A DNA stretch of 64,000 nt from an uncultured Acetatifactor sp. (lineage in GTDB: Bacteria > Bacillota > Clostridia > Lachnospirales > Lachnospiraceae), in assembly GCF_910585425.1 (NCBI RefSeq), contig NZ_CAJUCP010000011.1:1-64000 (forward strand), given 5' to 3'. Below the pieces are notes generated by a model. It was given only the letters and a program-made list of their open reading frames with translations. It did no database searches and was not told where the DNA came from. Shown here piece after piece: positions 1 to 7,170 of the stretch. The translations under genes were made by a program, and so were the position numbers. Position 1 is the first letter of the stretch; each line of letters opens with the position of its first letter.

Positions 1-46
1 TCATTTGTCAAGGTGCCTTGCCGTCTTCATCAGCGGCAACTTTGAT

Positions 47-75
47 AGGATATCACAGCTTTCCGCTTTTGTCAA
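47..75 (-). promoter_or_regulatory. second tandem consensus promoter toward the left edge
   Basis: On the minus strand TTGACA (70-75) and TATCCT (47-52) are 17 bp apart. An A/T tract at about 76-110 lies directly upstream. A further TTGACA at 6-11 suggests a third promoter whose -10 box lies outside the window. Three in a row supports a strongly expressed stable-RNA operon to the left. Confidence 0.65.
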
Positions 76-156
76 CAACTTTTTTAAAACTTTTTTCTTT
101 TCTTTTTCCAATCTTTTCAGATTGGCTGTTGCCCTTTCTGTCCGGCAACGAAATAT

Positions 157-185
157 ACTATACCACCTTCCCCGCCACTTGTCAA
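157..185 (-). promoter_or_regulatory. consensus promoter, upstream member of a tandem set pointing off the left edge
   Basis: Read on the minus strand, TTGACA (180-185) and TATAGT (157-162) are separated by exactly 17 bp. Transcription would start near 150 and run toward position 1. A/T-rich tracts upstream (about 186-235) could act as an UP element. No protein gene follows within the window. Tandem near-perfect promoters with A/T tracts are typical of rRNA operons, so a 16S gene to the left is inferred but not seen. Confidence 0.7.
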
Positions 186-233
186 CAACAATTTTTCCTT
201 TTTTTTACTTTTTTCAACAATTTATTTTTATAT

Positions 234-259
234 AGCAAAAACGCCTGTTTCCAGACGTT
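234..259 (-). terminator. intrinsic terminator after the lipoprotein gene
   Basis: On the minus strand an 8-bp stem, AACGTCTG pairing with CAGGCGTT (one G-T pair), encloses a GAAA tetraloop and is followed by TTTTTGC. It begins 11 bases after the stop codon of the lipoprotein gene and separates it from the tandem promoters. Confidence 0.7.
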
Positions 260-270
260 TCTGCCAACTG

Positions 271-1023
271 TCACTCACCGCTTGACAACTGAATTGTGTG
301 AGATTTCGATTCATTTTTTAACTGAAGCTCCACGGAGGAAATCGATTCCGCCGTATCCGCGTCCACCATGACTATCAGCACCGCCTCGGCGCTGGCTCCC
401 GCGGGCAGGGTGTCCGCATAGAAGGCCATGTCATTGGGCAGCATCGTCGAAAGCGCCCTCCCGGCCCGTCCTCCGTCCACCGAAATCCTGTATGCCGTCT
501 GGGAGGAAAGCAGGTCCACACTCGTCTCCTGCTCCAGGGTATTCGTGAGGGAGAACTTGAGCACCAGCAGCTTTTTCCCTTCCGTGGCCGTGACGGCAAA
601 ATAGTCGCTGTCCCCCGGATAGCTGTCGCAGATCTCCTGCCCCGCGAAGCTCAGGGTCACACCCTCCGGAAGCCCCATCACCTCTTCCGCGCTGTATGAA
701 GGTTCCTCCACGGACTGCCCTTCATCCGTGACCTCCTCTCCCGAGGCGTCCACTATGGGCGTGTCGTCCACCGGATCCATGCCCACTGTCTCTTCCGGGG
801 AGCGCGTCGGAACGGGCGCCTGCTCATCCATCTCCTCCACCGGCGGCAGATCCATGAGCCTGCTGCCGTGTCCCGCGTCATATTGCACCATCCTATACGC
901 GACAAATTCCCCTATGGCGCGCATTTCCTCCTCGCTCACGTCCGGAATCTGGTTCTCCGCGCACCCGCTCAGTCCCAACATTGCCAGCATCAATACTGTC
1001 ATCACACTCTTTTTATGCTTCAT
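271..1023 (-). CDS. small secreted lipoprotein of unknown function
   Basis: A 250-residue protein with a lipoprotein signal: basic N-terminus, hydrophobic stretch, and lipobox LSGC with Cys21 as the likely lipidated residue. The mature part starts with an acidic helix (about 25-60), then a Pro/Glu/Asp-rich linker (about 60-115). A C-terminal domain (about 120-250) looks beta-rich and ends in an ELQLKN-type strand. I do not recognise a named family. A GAGGAAGAGGCAGG ribosome site precedes the ATG. It lies 99 bp downstream of hflX on the same strand and ends at its own terminator. Anchoring on the outer face of the membrane is inferred from the lipobox. No enzymatic motif is visible. Confidence 0.85.
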   Translation of the reverse strand: MKHKKSVMTVLMLAMLGLSGCAENQIPDVSEEEMRAIGEFVAYRMVQYDAGHGSRLMDLPPVEEMDEQAPVPTRSPEETVGMDPVDDTPIVDASGEEVTDEGQSVEEPSYSAEEVMGLPEGVTLSFAGQEICDSYPGDSDYFAVTATEGKKLLVLKFSLTNTLEQETSVDLLSSQTAYRISVDGGRAGRALSTMLPNDMAFYADTLPAGASAEAVLIVMVDADTAESISSVELQLKNESKSHTIQLSSGE

Positions 1024-1122
1024 CCTGCCTCTTCCTCACCCTAATCCGGACTGCGCCTCCGCCTCCGGTTCTCTATTTCATCATACAACATATCTCTTCC
1101 TACGACAAGACAAAAAATATTG

Positions 1123-2430
1123 TCAGGCGCTCTTTTGGTACATAGAATATTTATCCGCATCGCTCTTGTGGCAGCTCACCCTGATCCATACGCCGTCCTC
1201 CCTGTACTCCTGCTCCAGCACAGTGGCGTTTTCCATGAAATAGGAAACGATGCCCCCTTTGTCATAGGGCAGAAGGAAGGCGGCCTCCACCCTGTCCGCA
1301 TAGACGCATTCCTTAATCATCTCCACCAGCTCTTCCATGCCGCAGCCCAGGGATGCCGCCATGTGGATCTGCCGGCCGTTCACCCTGGGGAGCTCCGGCA
1401 TGCCGCACTTGTCGGCTTTGTTGTAGACCACGATCTGGGGGATGTCCCCTGCCTCCAGCTCCTTCAAGGTCTCCGCAGTCACCTCCATGTGCTGCCTGTA
1501 ATGCTCATCGGAGAAATCCACCACCTGAATCAGCAGATCGGCGTACTTCACCTCCTCCAGTGTGGAGCGGAACGCCTTCACCAGCCCATGGGGCAGCTTA
1601 TCGATGAAGCCCACCGTATCCGACAGGAAAAAGGGGATGTTCTCGTCCTTTCTGGGATTGATACAGCGCACATTGGTGTCCAGAGTGGCAAAGAGCATGT
1701 CCTTTTCCAGCACTGTCTTTTTAGCGGCATATCCGTTTTCCGTATTGTCCCCGTACAGATCCACCATGCGGTTCATGATCGTGGATTTGCCGGCATTCGT
1801 ATAGCCCACCAGCGCCACCTTGGGGATGGGCGACTGGCTGCGCTTCTTGCGCATGGTCTGTCTGGCTCCGGCTATCTCGTCCAGGTCTTTCCGCAGTTCA
1901 CTGATCCGGTGCTCGATTTTCCGCCGGTCCAGCTCCAGCTTCGTCTCGCCGGCTCCCCTGTTGCTTAAGGAGCCCCCTGTGGTGCCGCCCTGCCTGCTTA
2001 AGTTCTCCCGCATCCCCACCAGCCTGGGCAGGAAATACTGGAGCCTGGCGGTCTCCACCTGGAGCTTCGCCTCTTTGGTCTGCGCCCTGATGGCGAAGAT
2101 GTCCAGGATCAGGTTGGTCCTGTCCAGCACGGGCAGCTTAAGCTCCCGGCCCAGATTGCGCACCTGGGAAGGGGAAAGGGCATTGTCGAAGACCACCTCC
2201 TCGGCTTCGCACTGTCCGGCATATTCCCGGACCTCCTCCACCTTGCCTGTACCGATGTAAAAGGCCTTGTTCACGGCCGGCATGCGCTGGACTATGATCC
2301 CCACCACCTGCTTATACGCCGCCTCCGCCAGGCTTTTCAACTCTTCCATGGAATGGTCGAAGTCCTGCTCCTCCCCCGTATCCAGGCCTACCAGCAGCAC
2401 CTTCGTATAGTTGATTTCCTCCATTTTCAT
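1123..2430 (-). CDS. hflX: GTPase HflX, ribosome splitting and rescue factor
   Basis: HflX binds stalled or dormant 50S/70S ribosomes and splits them, notably after heat stress. The N-terminal HflX domain (about 1-180) includes the glycine-rich GGTTGGSLSNRGAGE segment that links it to the long coiled-coil arm. The Era-like G domain follows with G1 GYTNAGKST, G3 DTVGFI and G4 NKAD. I start at the ATG at 2430 (435 residues) because GGGAGGG sits five bases upstream; an in-frame start 15 codons earlier has no such site. The C-terminal region (about 365-435) matches the usual HflX tail length. Its location near the ssrA/smpB/rnr block puts several ribosome-rescue functions close together. Confidence 0.95.
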   Translation of the reverse strand: MKMEEINYTKVLLVGLDTGEEQDFDHSMEELKSLAEAAYKQVVGIIVQRMPAVNKAFYIGTGKVEEVREYAGQCEAEEVVFDNALSPSQVRNLGRELKLPVLDRTNLILDIFAIRAQTKEAKLQVETARLQYFLPRLVGMRENLSRQGGTTGGSLSNRGAGETKLELDRRKIEHRISELRKDLDEIAGARQTMRKKRSQSPIPKVALVGYTNAGKSTIMNRMVDLYGDNTENGYAAKKTVLEKDMLFATLDTNVRCINPRKDENIPFFLSDTVGFIDKLPHGLVKAFRSTLEEVKYADLLIQVVDFSDEHYRQHMEVTAETLKELEAGDIPQIVVYNKADKCGMPELPRVNGRQIHMAASLGCGMEELVEMIKECVYADRVEAAFLLPYDKGGIVSYFMENATVLEQEYREDGVWIRVSCHKSDADKYSMYQKSA

Positions 2431-2499
2431 ATAACCCTCCCTCTCCGCACGCTCTGTGCCGTAAAGTGCAGCCACCCGGAAAGCCTGCCTTTTCAGACC

Positions 2500-3984
2500 T
2501 CAGCTCCGCTCGTTTCCGTCCAGCTCAAACCAGAAAAGCACACCATTATTGTAGTTCTCCACACCGTATTTCTGGTTCATGGATTCCATGATGGCTTTCA
2601 CGATGGACAGGCCTACGCCGCTTCCCCCATACTCCCTGGTTCTGGCCTTGTCTACCTTGTAGAATTTCTCCCAGAGATGGGGGACGGATTCCTCGGGGAT
2701 GGGCTGTCCTGTGTTGAACACGCCTATCCGCACCTTGCCCTCCCGCTGCTCCAGGGAGACCACGATCAGTTTATCACTGTTCCCCGCCACTGCCCTGCAA
2801 TGGTTCACCGCATTGGAAAAATAGTTCATGAAGACTTCCTCGGTCTTGTACACATCGCCCCATGCATAGACGGGCCCGTATTCCTCCATACGCACCGTTA
2901 TCTCATTCTGTCTGGTGAGGATTCCGGCGGACTGCACATAATTCTTCACCAGAGCGGCCACATCGAAACGCTCCATGGCCACCACGTCGTTGCCGAACTC
3001 CAGTTGGTTCAGGGTCAGTAGCTTCTTCACCATGTTGTTCATCCTGGAGGCCTCGTCCACGATGACCTCGCAGTAGAAGCTGCGGCTCTCCGGATCGTCG
3101 TTGACTCCCTCGGACAATCCTTCCGCATAGCCCTGTATCAGCGCGATGGGTGTCTTCAGCTCATGGGAGACATTTGCCAGGAACTCCCGGCGCATGGCGT
3201 CTATCTGCTCCTTCCTCTCGATGTCCTTCTGGAGCTCGTTGTTGGCTGTCTTCAATTCCGAAATGGAACGTTCCAGGGAGGCGGAAAGCTTGTTGATGTT
3301 CTCTCCCAACAGCCCTATCTCGTTGCTGGCACCGCCCTCATACTTTGCCTCGAAATCAAGGTGCACCATTTTCTCCGATATGCGGTTCAGCTCCAGAATC
3401 GGCTTCGTGATCTTCGTGGAGACGAACCAGACGATGACGCCGCCTGCCAGCGTGGCCACTATGCCCATATAGGCCAGGAACCGGTTGGCGATCTTCGCGC
3501 TCTCCCGGATGCTCTCCAGCGGCGTGTGCATGATAAAGGATATGCCGGTGCTCAGTCTGCCGTACATTTCCAGGAAATCCTCCCCTTCGGTGTGCAGCTT
3601 CTGCACCACATAGCCGTCCCCCTCTTCGATTATCTCCACCTCATCGGTGAAAAATCCAAAGATATATGCGGTCAGCCGTTTCTCAAGTTCCTCTCCGCCG
3701 TTTATCGAGGCATACTTCAGCCGGGAATTGGCGTCCATCACATAGACCGTGATGTTGTATATGCCGCAGACATCGTTCAGCTCCTTGCGGAAGGCCTCCG
3801 TGCTGTAGGTATCGCTGTTGGCCGCCTGCTGGATCTTATGGTATGCCTCGTAGATGATTTCCGTCCTGCTCCTGATGTAATACTGCCCCAGAAACAGGAT
3901 GTTCATCAGCCAGCACAAAAAGATAGTGCCTGCCATCAGCCCGATGAAGATCAGCGCCAGCTGCCGCCTGATGGAATGTGTCAT
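2500..3984 (-). CDS. membrane sensor histidine kinase (OmpR-partner type)
   Basis: This 494-residue kinase should autophosphorylate and pass phosphate to the response regulator encoded just upstream. Transmembrane helices lie at about 8-33 and 168-189, with an extracytoplasmic sensor domain of about 130 residues between them. A HAMP linker (about 190-242) and coiled coil follow. The HisKA H-box SHELKTPIALIQGYAEG contains His274. The ATPase domain shows the N box (NYFSNAVNHC) and the G boxes GVFNTGQPIP and GGSGVGLSIV, all apparently intact. Its start overlaps the regulator stop by 4 bp (ATGA), so the two are translationally coupled. The signal it detects cannot be read from the sequence. Confidence 0.92.
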   Translation of the reverse strand: MTHSIRRQLALIFIGLMAGTIFLCWLMNILFLGQYYIRSRTEIIYEAYHKIQQAANSDTYSTEAFRKELNDVCGIYNITVYVMDANSRLKYASINGGEELEKRLTAYIFGFFTDEVEIIEEGDGYVVQKLHTEGEDFLEMYGRLSTGISFIMHTPLESIRESAKIANRFLAYMGIVATLAGGVIVWFVSTKITKPILELNRISEKMVHLDFEAKYEGGASNEIGLLGENINKLSASLERSISELKTANNELQKDIERKEQIDAMRREFLANVSHELKTPIALIQGYAEGLSEGVNDDPESRSFYCEVIVDEASRMNNMVKKLLTLNQLEFGNDVVAMERFDVAALVKNYVQSAGILTRQNEITVRMEEYGPVYAWGDVYKTEEVFMNYFSNAVNHCRAVAGNSDKLIVVSLEQREGKVRIGVFNTGQPIPEESVPHLWEKFYKVDKARTREYGGSGVGLSIVKAIMESMNQKYGVENYNNGVLFWFELDGNERS

Positions 3985-4664
3985 TGCCTGTCCTCTTCCA
4001 GTTTATATCCCATGCCCCAAATGGTCTTGATCAGCTCGCCCTTCTCCCCCATCTTGCTGCGGAGCTTTTTCACATGGGTGTCGATGGTGCGGGCATCCCC
4101 GAAATAGTCGTAATTCCATACATTGTTCAGTATCCGCTCTCTGGAGAGCGCAATCCCCCGGTTCTCCAGGAAATAGGCCAGAAGCTCGAATTCCTTGAAG
4201 CTTAAGTCCACCGGCCTGCCGTCTATGGTCACCTGATGGGCGGCCTTGTCCATCAGGATGCCGCCGCAGCTCACGATCTCCTCATTGGCCGTCTGGTTGG
4301 TGCGGCGCAGGATCGCCTCTATCCTGGCTACCAGTATCTTCGGGCTGAAGGGCTTGGTCACATATTCGTCCACCCCGAGCTGAAAGCCCTGGAGCTCGTC
4401 CTGCTCGTCCGCCCTGGCCGTCAGCATGATGATAGGCACCTTGGAATAGGCGCGGACTTCCCTGCACACCTGCCAGCCGTCCATCTTCGGCATCATGACA
4501 TCCAGGACGATCAGGGCGATGTCCTTCTCCTTGAAGAAAATATCCAGCGCCGCCTCTCCGTCCCCGGCTTCGATGACGTCATAGCCGCTCTTTGCCAGGA
4601 AGTCCTTCACCAGCTTGCGCATCCTGCTCTCATCGTCCACCACCAGTATCTTCAAACGCTCCAT
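3981..4664 (-). CDS. OmpR/PhoB-family response regulator
   Basis: A 227-residue DNA-binding regulator. The receiver domain (about 1-120) has the acidic pair Asp10/Asp11, the phosphoacceptor Asp55 in VLDVMMP, and Lys in the VTKPFSPK segment. The C-terminal winged helix (about 130-225) includes the typical SFKEFELLAYFLEN and YDYFGDARTIDTHVKKLRSK stretches. It is transcribed ahead of its kinase with a 4-bp overlap. No target can be named; the linked lipoprotein or membrane protein genes are possibilities only. Confidence 0.93.
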   Translation of the reverse strand: MERLKILVVDDESRMRKLVKDFLAKSGYDVIEAGDGEAALDIFFKEKDIALIVLDVMMPKMDGWQVCREVRAYSKVPIIMLTARADEQDELQGFQLGVDEYVTKPFSPKILVARIEAILRRTNQTANEEIVSCGGILMDKAAHQVTIDGRPVDLSFKEFELLAYFLENRGIALSRERILNNVWNYDYFGDARTIDTHVKKLRSKMGEKGELIKTIWGMGYKLEEDRQ

Positions 4665-4779
4665 TTCCCCACGACCTTTCTCACCGTCATATTGCAGCTC
4701 TCCTGCCAGGATTTATCATAGCATAAAAATATGTCGAATCTGTGAAAGTCCGCGCCTGAACCACCTGCCTCAGCCATCG

Positions 4780-5352
4780 TCATTCATTCAGCTTCAGTTC
4801 CCTCTCCCTGTCGCGGATGGTCTGCTCCCTCTGGTTCAGCTCCTGCTCCCAGGAGGCGTACTTGTCGGTGATGGCCCTCTCGTAGTTGATGATGTTGGGC
4901 TGGTCGCTGACAAAGGAGATGACGAACATGGCCACGATGGCCAGCGCCAGCATCACGTTCAGGATGACGGAAAGGGTGAACCGCTCCTTCTCCTTGTCCC
5001 GGTCCCTCTTCTTCGAGGGCGCCACCCTGCTCCTGGCCGGGCTGGTGTGCTCCCGCAGCTCCCCGTCAAAGGTGACGTACAGGGGAATCTCCATGACGGT
5101 GGCCGGGTCTATCTCCGGCCGGGAAAGCAGGAACTCCCGGAGCCTCTCCAGATACCGCAGTCCCACGGGCGTTCTGAACAGGCGCTCATGGATGGTCTTC
5201 TCATAGATATAGCGTATGCTTTCCGGCGAGGAATAATCTATGCGCTCTTCCAGATACGCTATCCTCTGCTCCTCCGCCCGGGCCAGCCCGGCATCCTTCT
5301 CCGTGAAGAAGAGGAAACCGCCTACGGCCAATTTGTTTTTCTCGGAATCCAT
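4780..5352 (-). CDS. single-pass membrane protein of unknown function
   Basis: A 190-residue protein. The first 110 residues look soluble and helical, with a conserved-looking segment LFRTPVGLRYLERLREFL. A very basic linker (about 112-124) comes before one membrane helix (about 126-148). The rest is a charged heptad-like tail rich in Gln/Glu/Arg (about 158-190) that could form a coiled coil. By the positive-inside rule the N-terminal domain is probably cytoplasmic and the coiled coil outside. The start is well supported by AGGAGG seven bases upstream. It lies upstream of the two-component genes on the same strand, 115 bp away. I do not recognise a named family. Confidence 0.8.
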   Translation of the reverse strand: MDSEKNKLAVGGFLFFTEKDAGLARAEEQRIAYLEERIDYSSPESIRYIYEKTIHERLFRTPVGLRYLERLREFLLSRPEIDPATVMEIPLYVTFDGELREHTSPARSRVAPSKKRDRDKEKERFTLSVILNVMLALAIVAMFVISFVSDQPNIINYERAITDKYASWEQELNQREQTIRDRERELKLNE

Positions 5353-5469
5353 TGGGCACCTCCTGTTTGTTCCGTTATCATAAATGCGGCTGCCGCATTG
5401 TGCAATGATTGCCTCATGCGCCAGCCGCTGTTTCTTCGGTCTGAACCTTCCATTCCTTTACCATGGTGG

Positions 5470-5652
5470 TTATTCCTTGATATAGTCAATCTCTGTCAGG
5501 TTGATTCCCGAAGCTGTCAGGATGACTTTCAATTCCTTGTAACGTTTTTTCATCTTCGTATATGCTTCGGTCTCCTTGTCACAGGACTGCATGTAATCCT
5601 GCAATCTGGAAAATTCTTCTATGTTTCTCTGGAGCATTTCTTTTTCCGTCAT
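5470..5652 (-). CDS. 60-residue helical protein, paralogue of the gene at 6361-6543
   Basis: The product is 60 residues from the ATG at 5652; a GTG two codons upstream is possible but the paralogue supports the ATG. About 39 of 60 residues match the product of 6361-6543 by eye, without gaps. The strongest block is ELKVILTASGI followed by LTE.D.IKE at the C-terminus. It is mostly helical and charged, with no signal or membrane segment. The two copies lie on either side of ssrA in the same orientation, this one about 160 bp beyond the tmRNA 3' end. Function unknown. Conservation between copies argues that both are translated. Confidence 0.75.
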   Translation of the reverse strand: MTEKEMLQRNIEEFSRLQDYMQSCDKETEAYTKMKKRYKELKVILTASGINLTEIDYIKE

Positions 5653-5689
5653 AGACACCCCGCTTTCTCAAGTCCGGTTGCTTTGTGCC

Positions 5690-5826
5690 TGGAGTAGAGG
5701 GGAGCCTGAACCCAAGGGGTTCGACTCGCCCAGTTACTTTTCGAGTGGAGTTAAATACGAGGTTTCCGAACCCTTCTGACAAAGCAGTGGGTTCGGAACT
5801 TCGCATTCTAATGGAGTAGAGGGGAG
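5690..5826. repeat. degenerate copy of the tmRNA 3' end (att-like direct repeat)
   Basis: The 15-bp string TGGAGTAGAGGGGAG at 5812-5826 is the 3' end of ssrA and recurs exactly at 5690-5704. Beyond it the match continues in broken form (GAACCC), and an opposite-facing copy of the T-arm segment adjoins it. Between the copies is a 10-bp inverted repeat (5764-5773 with 5789-5798, TTCCGAACCC and its complement). The 3' end of tmRNA genes is a classic integration target, so this may be the scar of a lost element. No integrase lies nearby. Confidence 0.6.
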
Positions 5827-6192
5827 TCGAACCCCTGTCCAAAAGCCCATTCCCTGTCCTTCTACTATCATAGTCCGTTATCTTCGCAGGTCTTTCTCCT
5901 GCATTTTCCCTCCTCTGACAGACAACGAACGATCTGGCAGATTCGGTAGCTTCATGGTACGCCCGCGCGGGCAAAGCTTAGCGCGCGTCGTTTCCCACAT
6001 CGTCGATGCCCGGATTCCGGAGTGTGGGTGCCCCGGAGCGGACAAGCCGCCTGAGGCGGCGTCACCGGCTGCGATTAAGCAGCCAGTGCGTACTGATAAT
6101 TATCTTCAGCGTTTAGTTTAAGTTTGCGATTAACGTGTCGCAACGGATAGCTTCTCCAGCTGCAAGACCCCTGTCGAAACCTTTACTACCCC
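5812..6192 (-). ncRNA. ssrA: transfer-messenger RNA (tmRNA)
   Basis: tmRNA tags and frees stalled ribosomes together with SmpB. The 5' end GGGGTAGTAAAGGTTTCGACAG (6192 downward) pairs through GGGGTAG with CTACTCC near 5813-5819. The T-arm GGGGTTCGACTCCCC lies just inside the 3' end, and the terminal CCA is not fully encoded. The tag reading frame near 6073-6130 ends in AEDNYQYALAA followed by TAA; upstream in the same frame it reads KLKLN. The resume codon is not certain. No clear promoter lies directly at the 5' end, so it is probably processed from the transcript that starts near 6596. Confidence 0.93.
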
Positions 6193-6203
6193 TTATATGA
6201 TTT

Positions 6204-6347
6204 TCAAGCTTCTTCCGACTGCGGCCGCTCCTCCAACAGCTCCGCAATCTTTTCCTTTGCCTCCTCCAAATCCTTGCAGCCGTCCAAGATCATGGATACC
6301 ATTTTTATGATCCTGTCAAACTGCTTATCTGTCATTCCATCCATCAT
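6204..6347 (-). CDS. 47-residue helical protein just upstream of ssrA
   Basis: ATG at 6347, stop TGA at 6204-6206, product beginning MMDGMTDKQFDRIIKM. AGGAG lies ten bases before the start. The gene begins 13 bp after the stop of 6361-6543 and ends 11 bp before the mature tmRNA 5' end, so all three appear to be one transcript. The product looks like a single amphipathic helix pair with a Glu/Lys-rich C-terminus. Function unknown. It resembles small MTDKQF-type proteins I associate with mobile elements of this group, but that impression is weak. Confidence 0.65.
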   Translation of the reverse strand: MMDGMTDKQFDRIIKMVSMILDGCKDLEEAKEKIAELLEERPQSEEA

Positions 6348-6360
6348 CTGTCAGTATCTC

Positions 6361-6543
6361 CTACTCTTTTATGATATCCAGTTCCGTAAGATCGATACCG
6401 GATGCCGTCAGTATCACCTTCAGCTCCACGTAACGGCCTTTCATCGCCTTGTACGCATCGGAACTCTTTTCCACAAGAACCATGTATCCCTGTAGTCTTG
6501 CGAATTCCTCCACGTTTTTCTGCAAAAGCTCTTTATCAGACAT
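6361..6543 (-). CDS. 60-residue helical protein, first gene of the ssrA transcript
   Basis: A 60-residue product from ATG 6543, chosen because AGGTGG sits five bases upstream; the reading frame is open ten codons further. It starts MSDKELLQKN and ends in the same ELKVILTASGI block and IKE terminus as the paralogue at 5470-5652. It follows a strong promoter (6603-6631) by about 50 bases and precedes the 47-residue gene and ssrA. No membrane, signal or zinc motif is present. Function unknown. The position suggests expression at tmRNA-like levels. Confidence 0.75.
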   Translation of the reverse strand: MSDKELLQKNVEEFARLQGYMVLVEKSSDAYKAMKGRYVELKVILTASGIDLTELDIIKE

Positions 6544-6602
6544 CCGACCACCTGCTTTCCCGGTACAGCGCAACAGTCCAACAAGTTTCCCCCTCCGCCT
6601 TT

Positions 6603-6631
6603 ATTATAGCAATCTTTCAGAACGGTGTAAA
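6603..6631 (-). promoter_or_regulatory. promoter of the small-ORF/ssrA transcript
   Basis: On the minus strand TTTACA (6626-6631) and TATAAT (6603-6608) are 17 bp apart, a near-perfect sigma-A promoter. It lies just after the smpB stop codon, so ssrA expression looks independent of smpB. The predicted start is near 6596, 50 bases before the first small gene. Confidence 0.75.
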
Positions 6632-6635
6632 GCCT

Positions 6636-7106
6636 TTAAATATTTTTTATCTTGAAATCCCGCTCCGCTTCCCTGCGCTGGTCCTTTCTGGCGATGGATT
6701 CCCGCTTGTCGTAGAGCTTCTTGCCCCGGGCCAGGCCTATCTGGGTCTTGACCCTGCCGTTCTTGAAATAGACCTGGAGGGGGACGAGGGTGTAGCCCTT
6801 CTCGGCCACCTTGCCCGCCAGCTTGTTGATCTCATACTTGTGCATCAGGAGCTTCTTCACCCGCAGGGGGTCTTTGTTGAAGATGTTCCCCTTTTCATAA
6901 GGGCTGACGTGCATGCCGTAGACGAAGACCTCGCCGTTCTCTATGCGGATGAAGGATTCCTTGATGCTGCACTTGCCCATGCGCATGGACTTCACCTCCG
7001 TGCCGTGGAGGGCGATGCCTGCCTCATAGGTCTCGTCTATGAAGTATTCGTGGTATGCCTTTTTGTTGTTGGCAATCAGTTTCTGCGGTTCCTTTTCCTT
7101 TGCCAT
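6636..7106 (-). CDS. smpB: SsrA-binding protein SmpB
   Basis: SmpB binds tmRNA and fits it into the empty A site of stalled ribosomes. The 156-residue product has the hallmark segments NNKKAYHEYFIDETYEAGI, LHGTEVKSMRMGKCSI and YEINKLAGKVAEKGYTLVPL. Its C-terminal basic tail (about 125-156, KKLYDKRESIARKDQRREAERDFK) enters the mRNA channel in known structures. I start at ATG 7106 because AGAGGTG lies at proper distance; a GTG three codons upstream overlaps that site. It follows rnr by 64 bp on the same strand and precedes the ssrA promoter, a common clostridial arrangement. Confidence 0.96.
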   Translation of the reverse strand: MAKEKEPQKLIANNKKAYHEYFIDETYEAGIALHGTEVKSMRMGKCSIKESFIRIENGEVFVYGMHVSPYEKGNIFNKDPLRVKKLLMHKYEINKLAGKVAEKGYTLVPLQVYFKNGRVKTQIGLARGKKLYDKRESIARKDQRREAERDFKIKNI

Positions 7107-7170
7107 TTCTGTCACCTCTATACGCTGCCCGCCGCGGCAGATGGTCTAAGACCTGCCCGGCTCCGGCTTT

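Noticed and set aside
5690..5826. A resident island integrated at ssrA
   Set aside because: Only 107 bp separate the two repeat copies and no recombinase or cargo lies there; only a scar can be argued.
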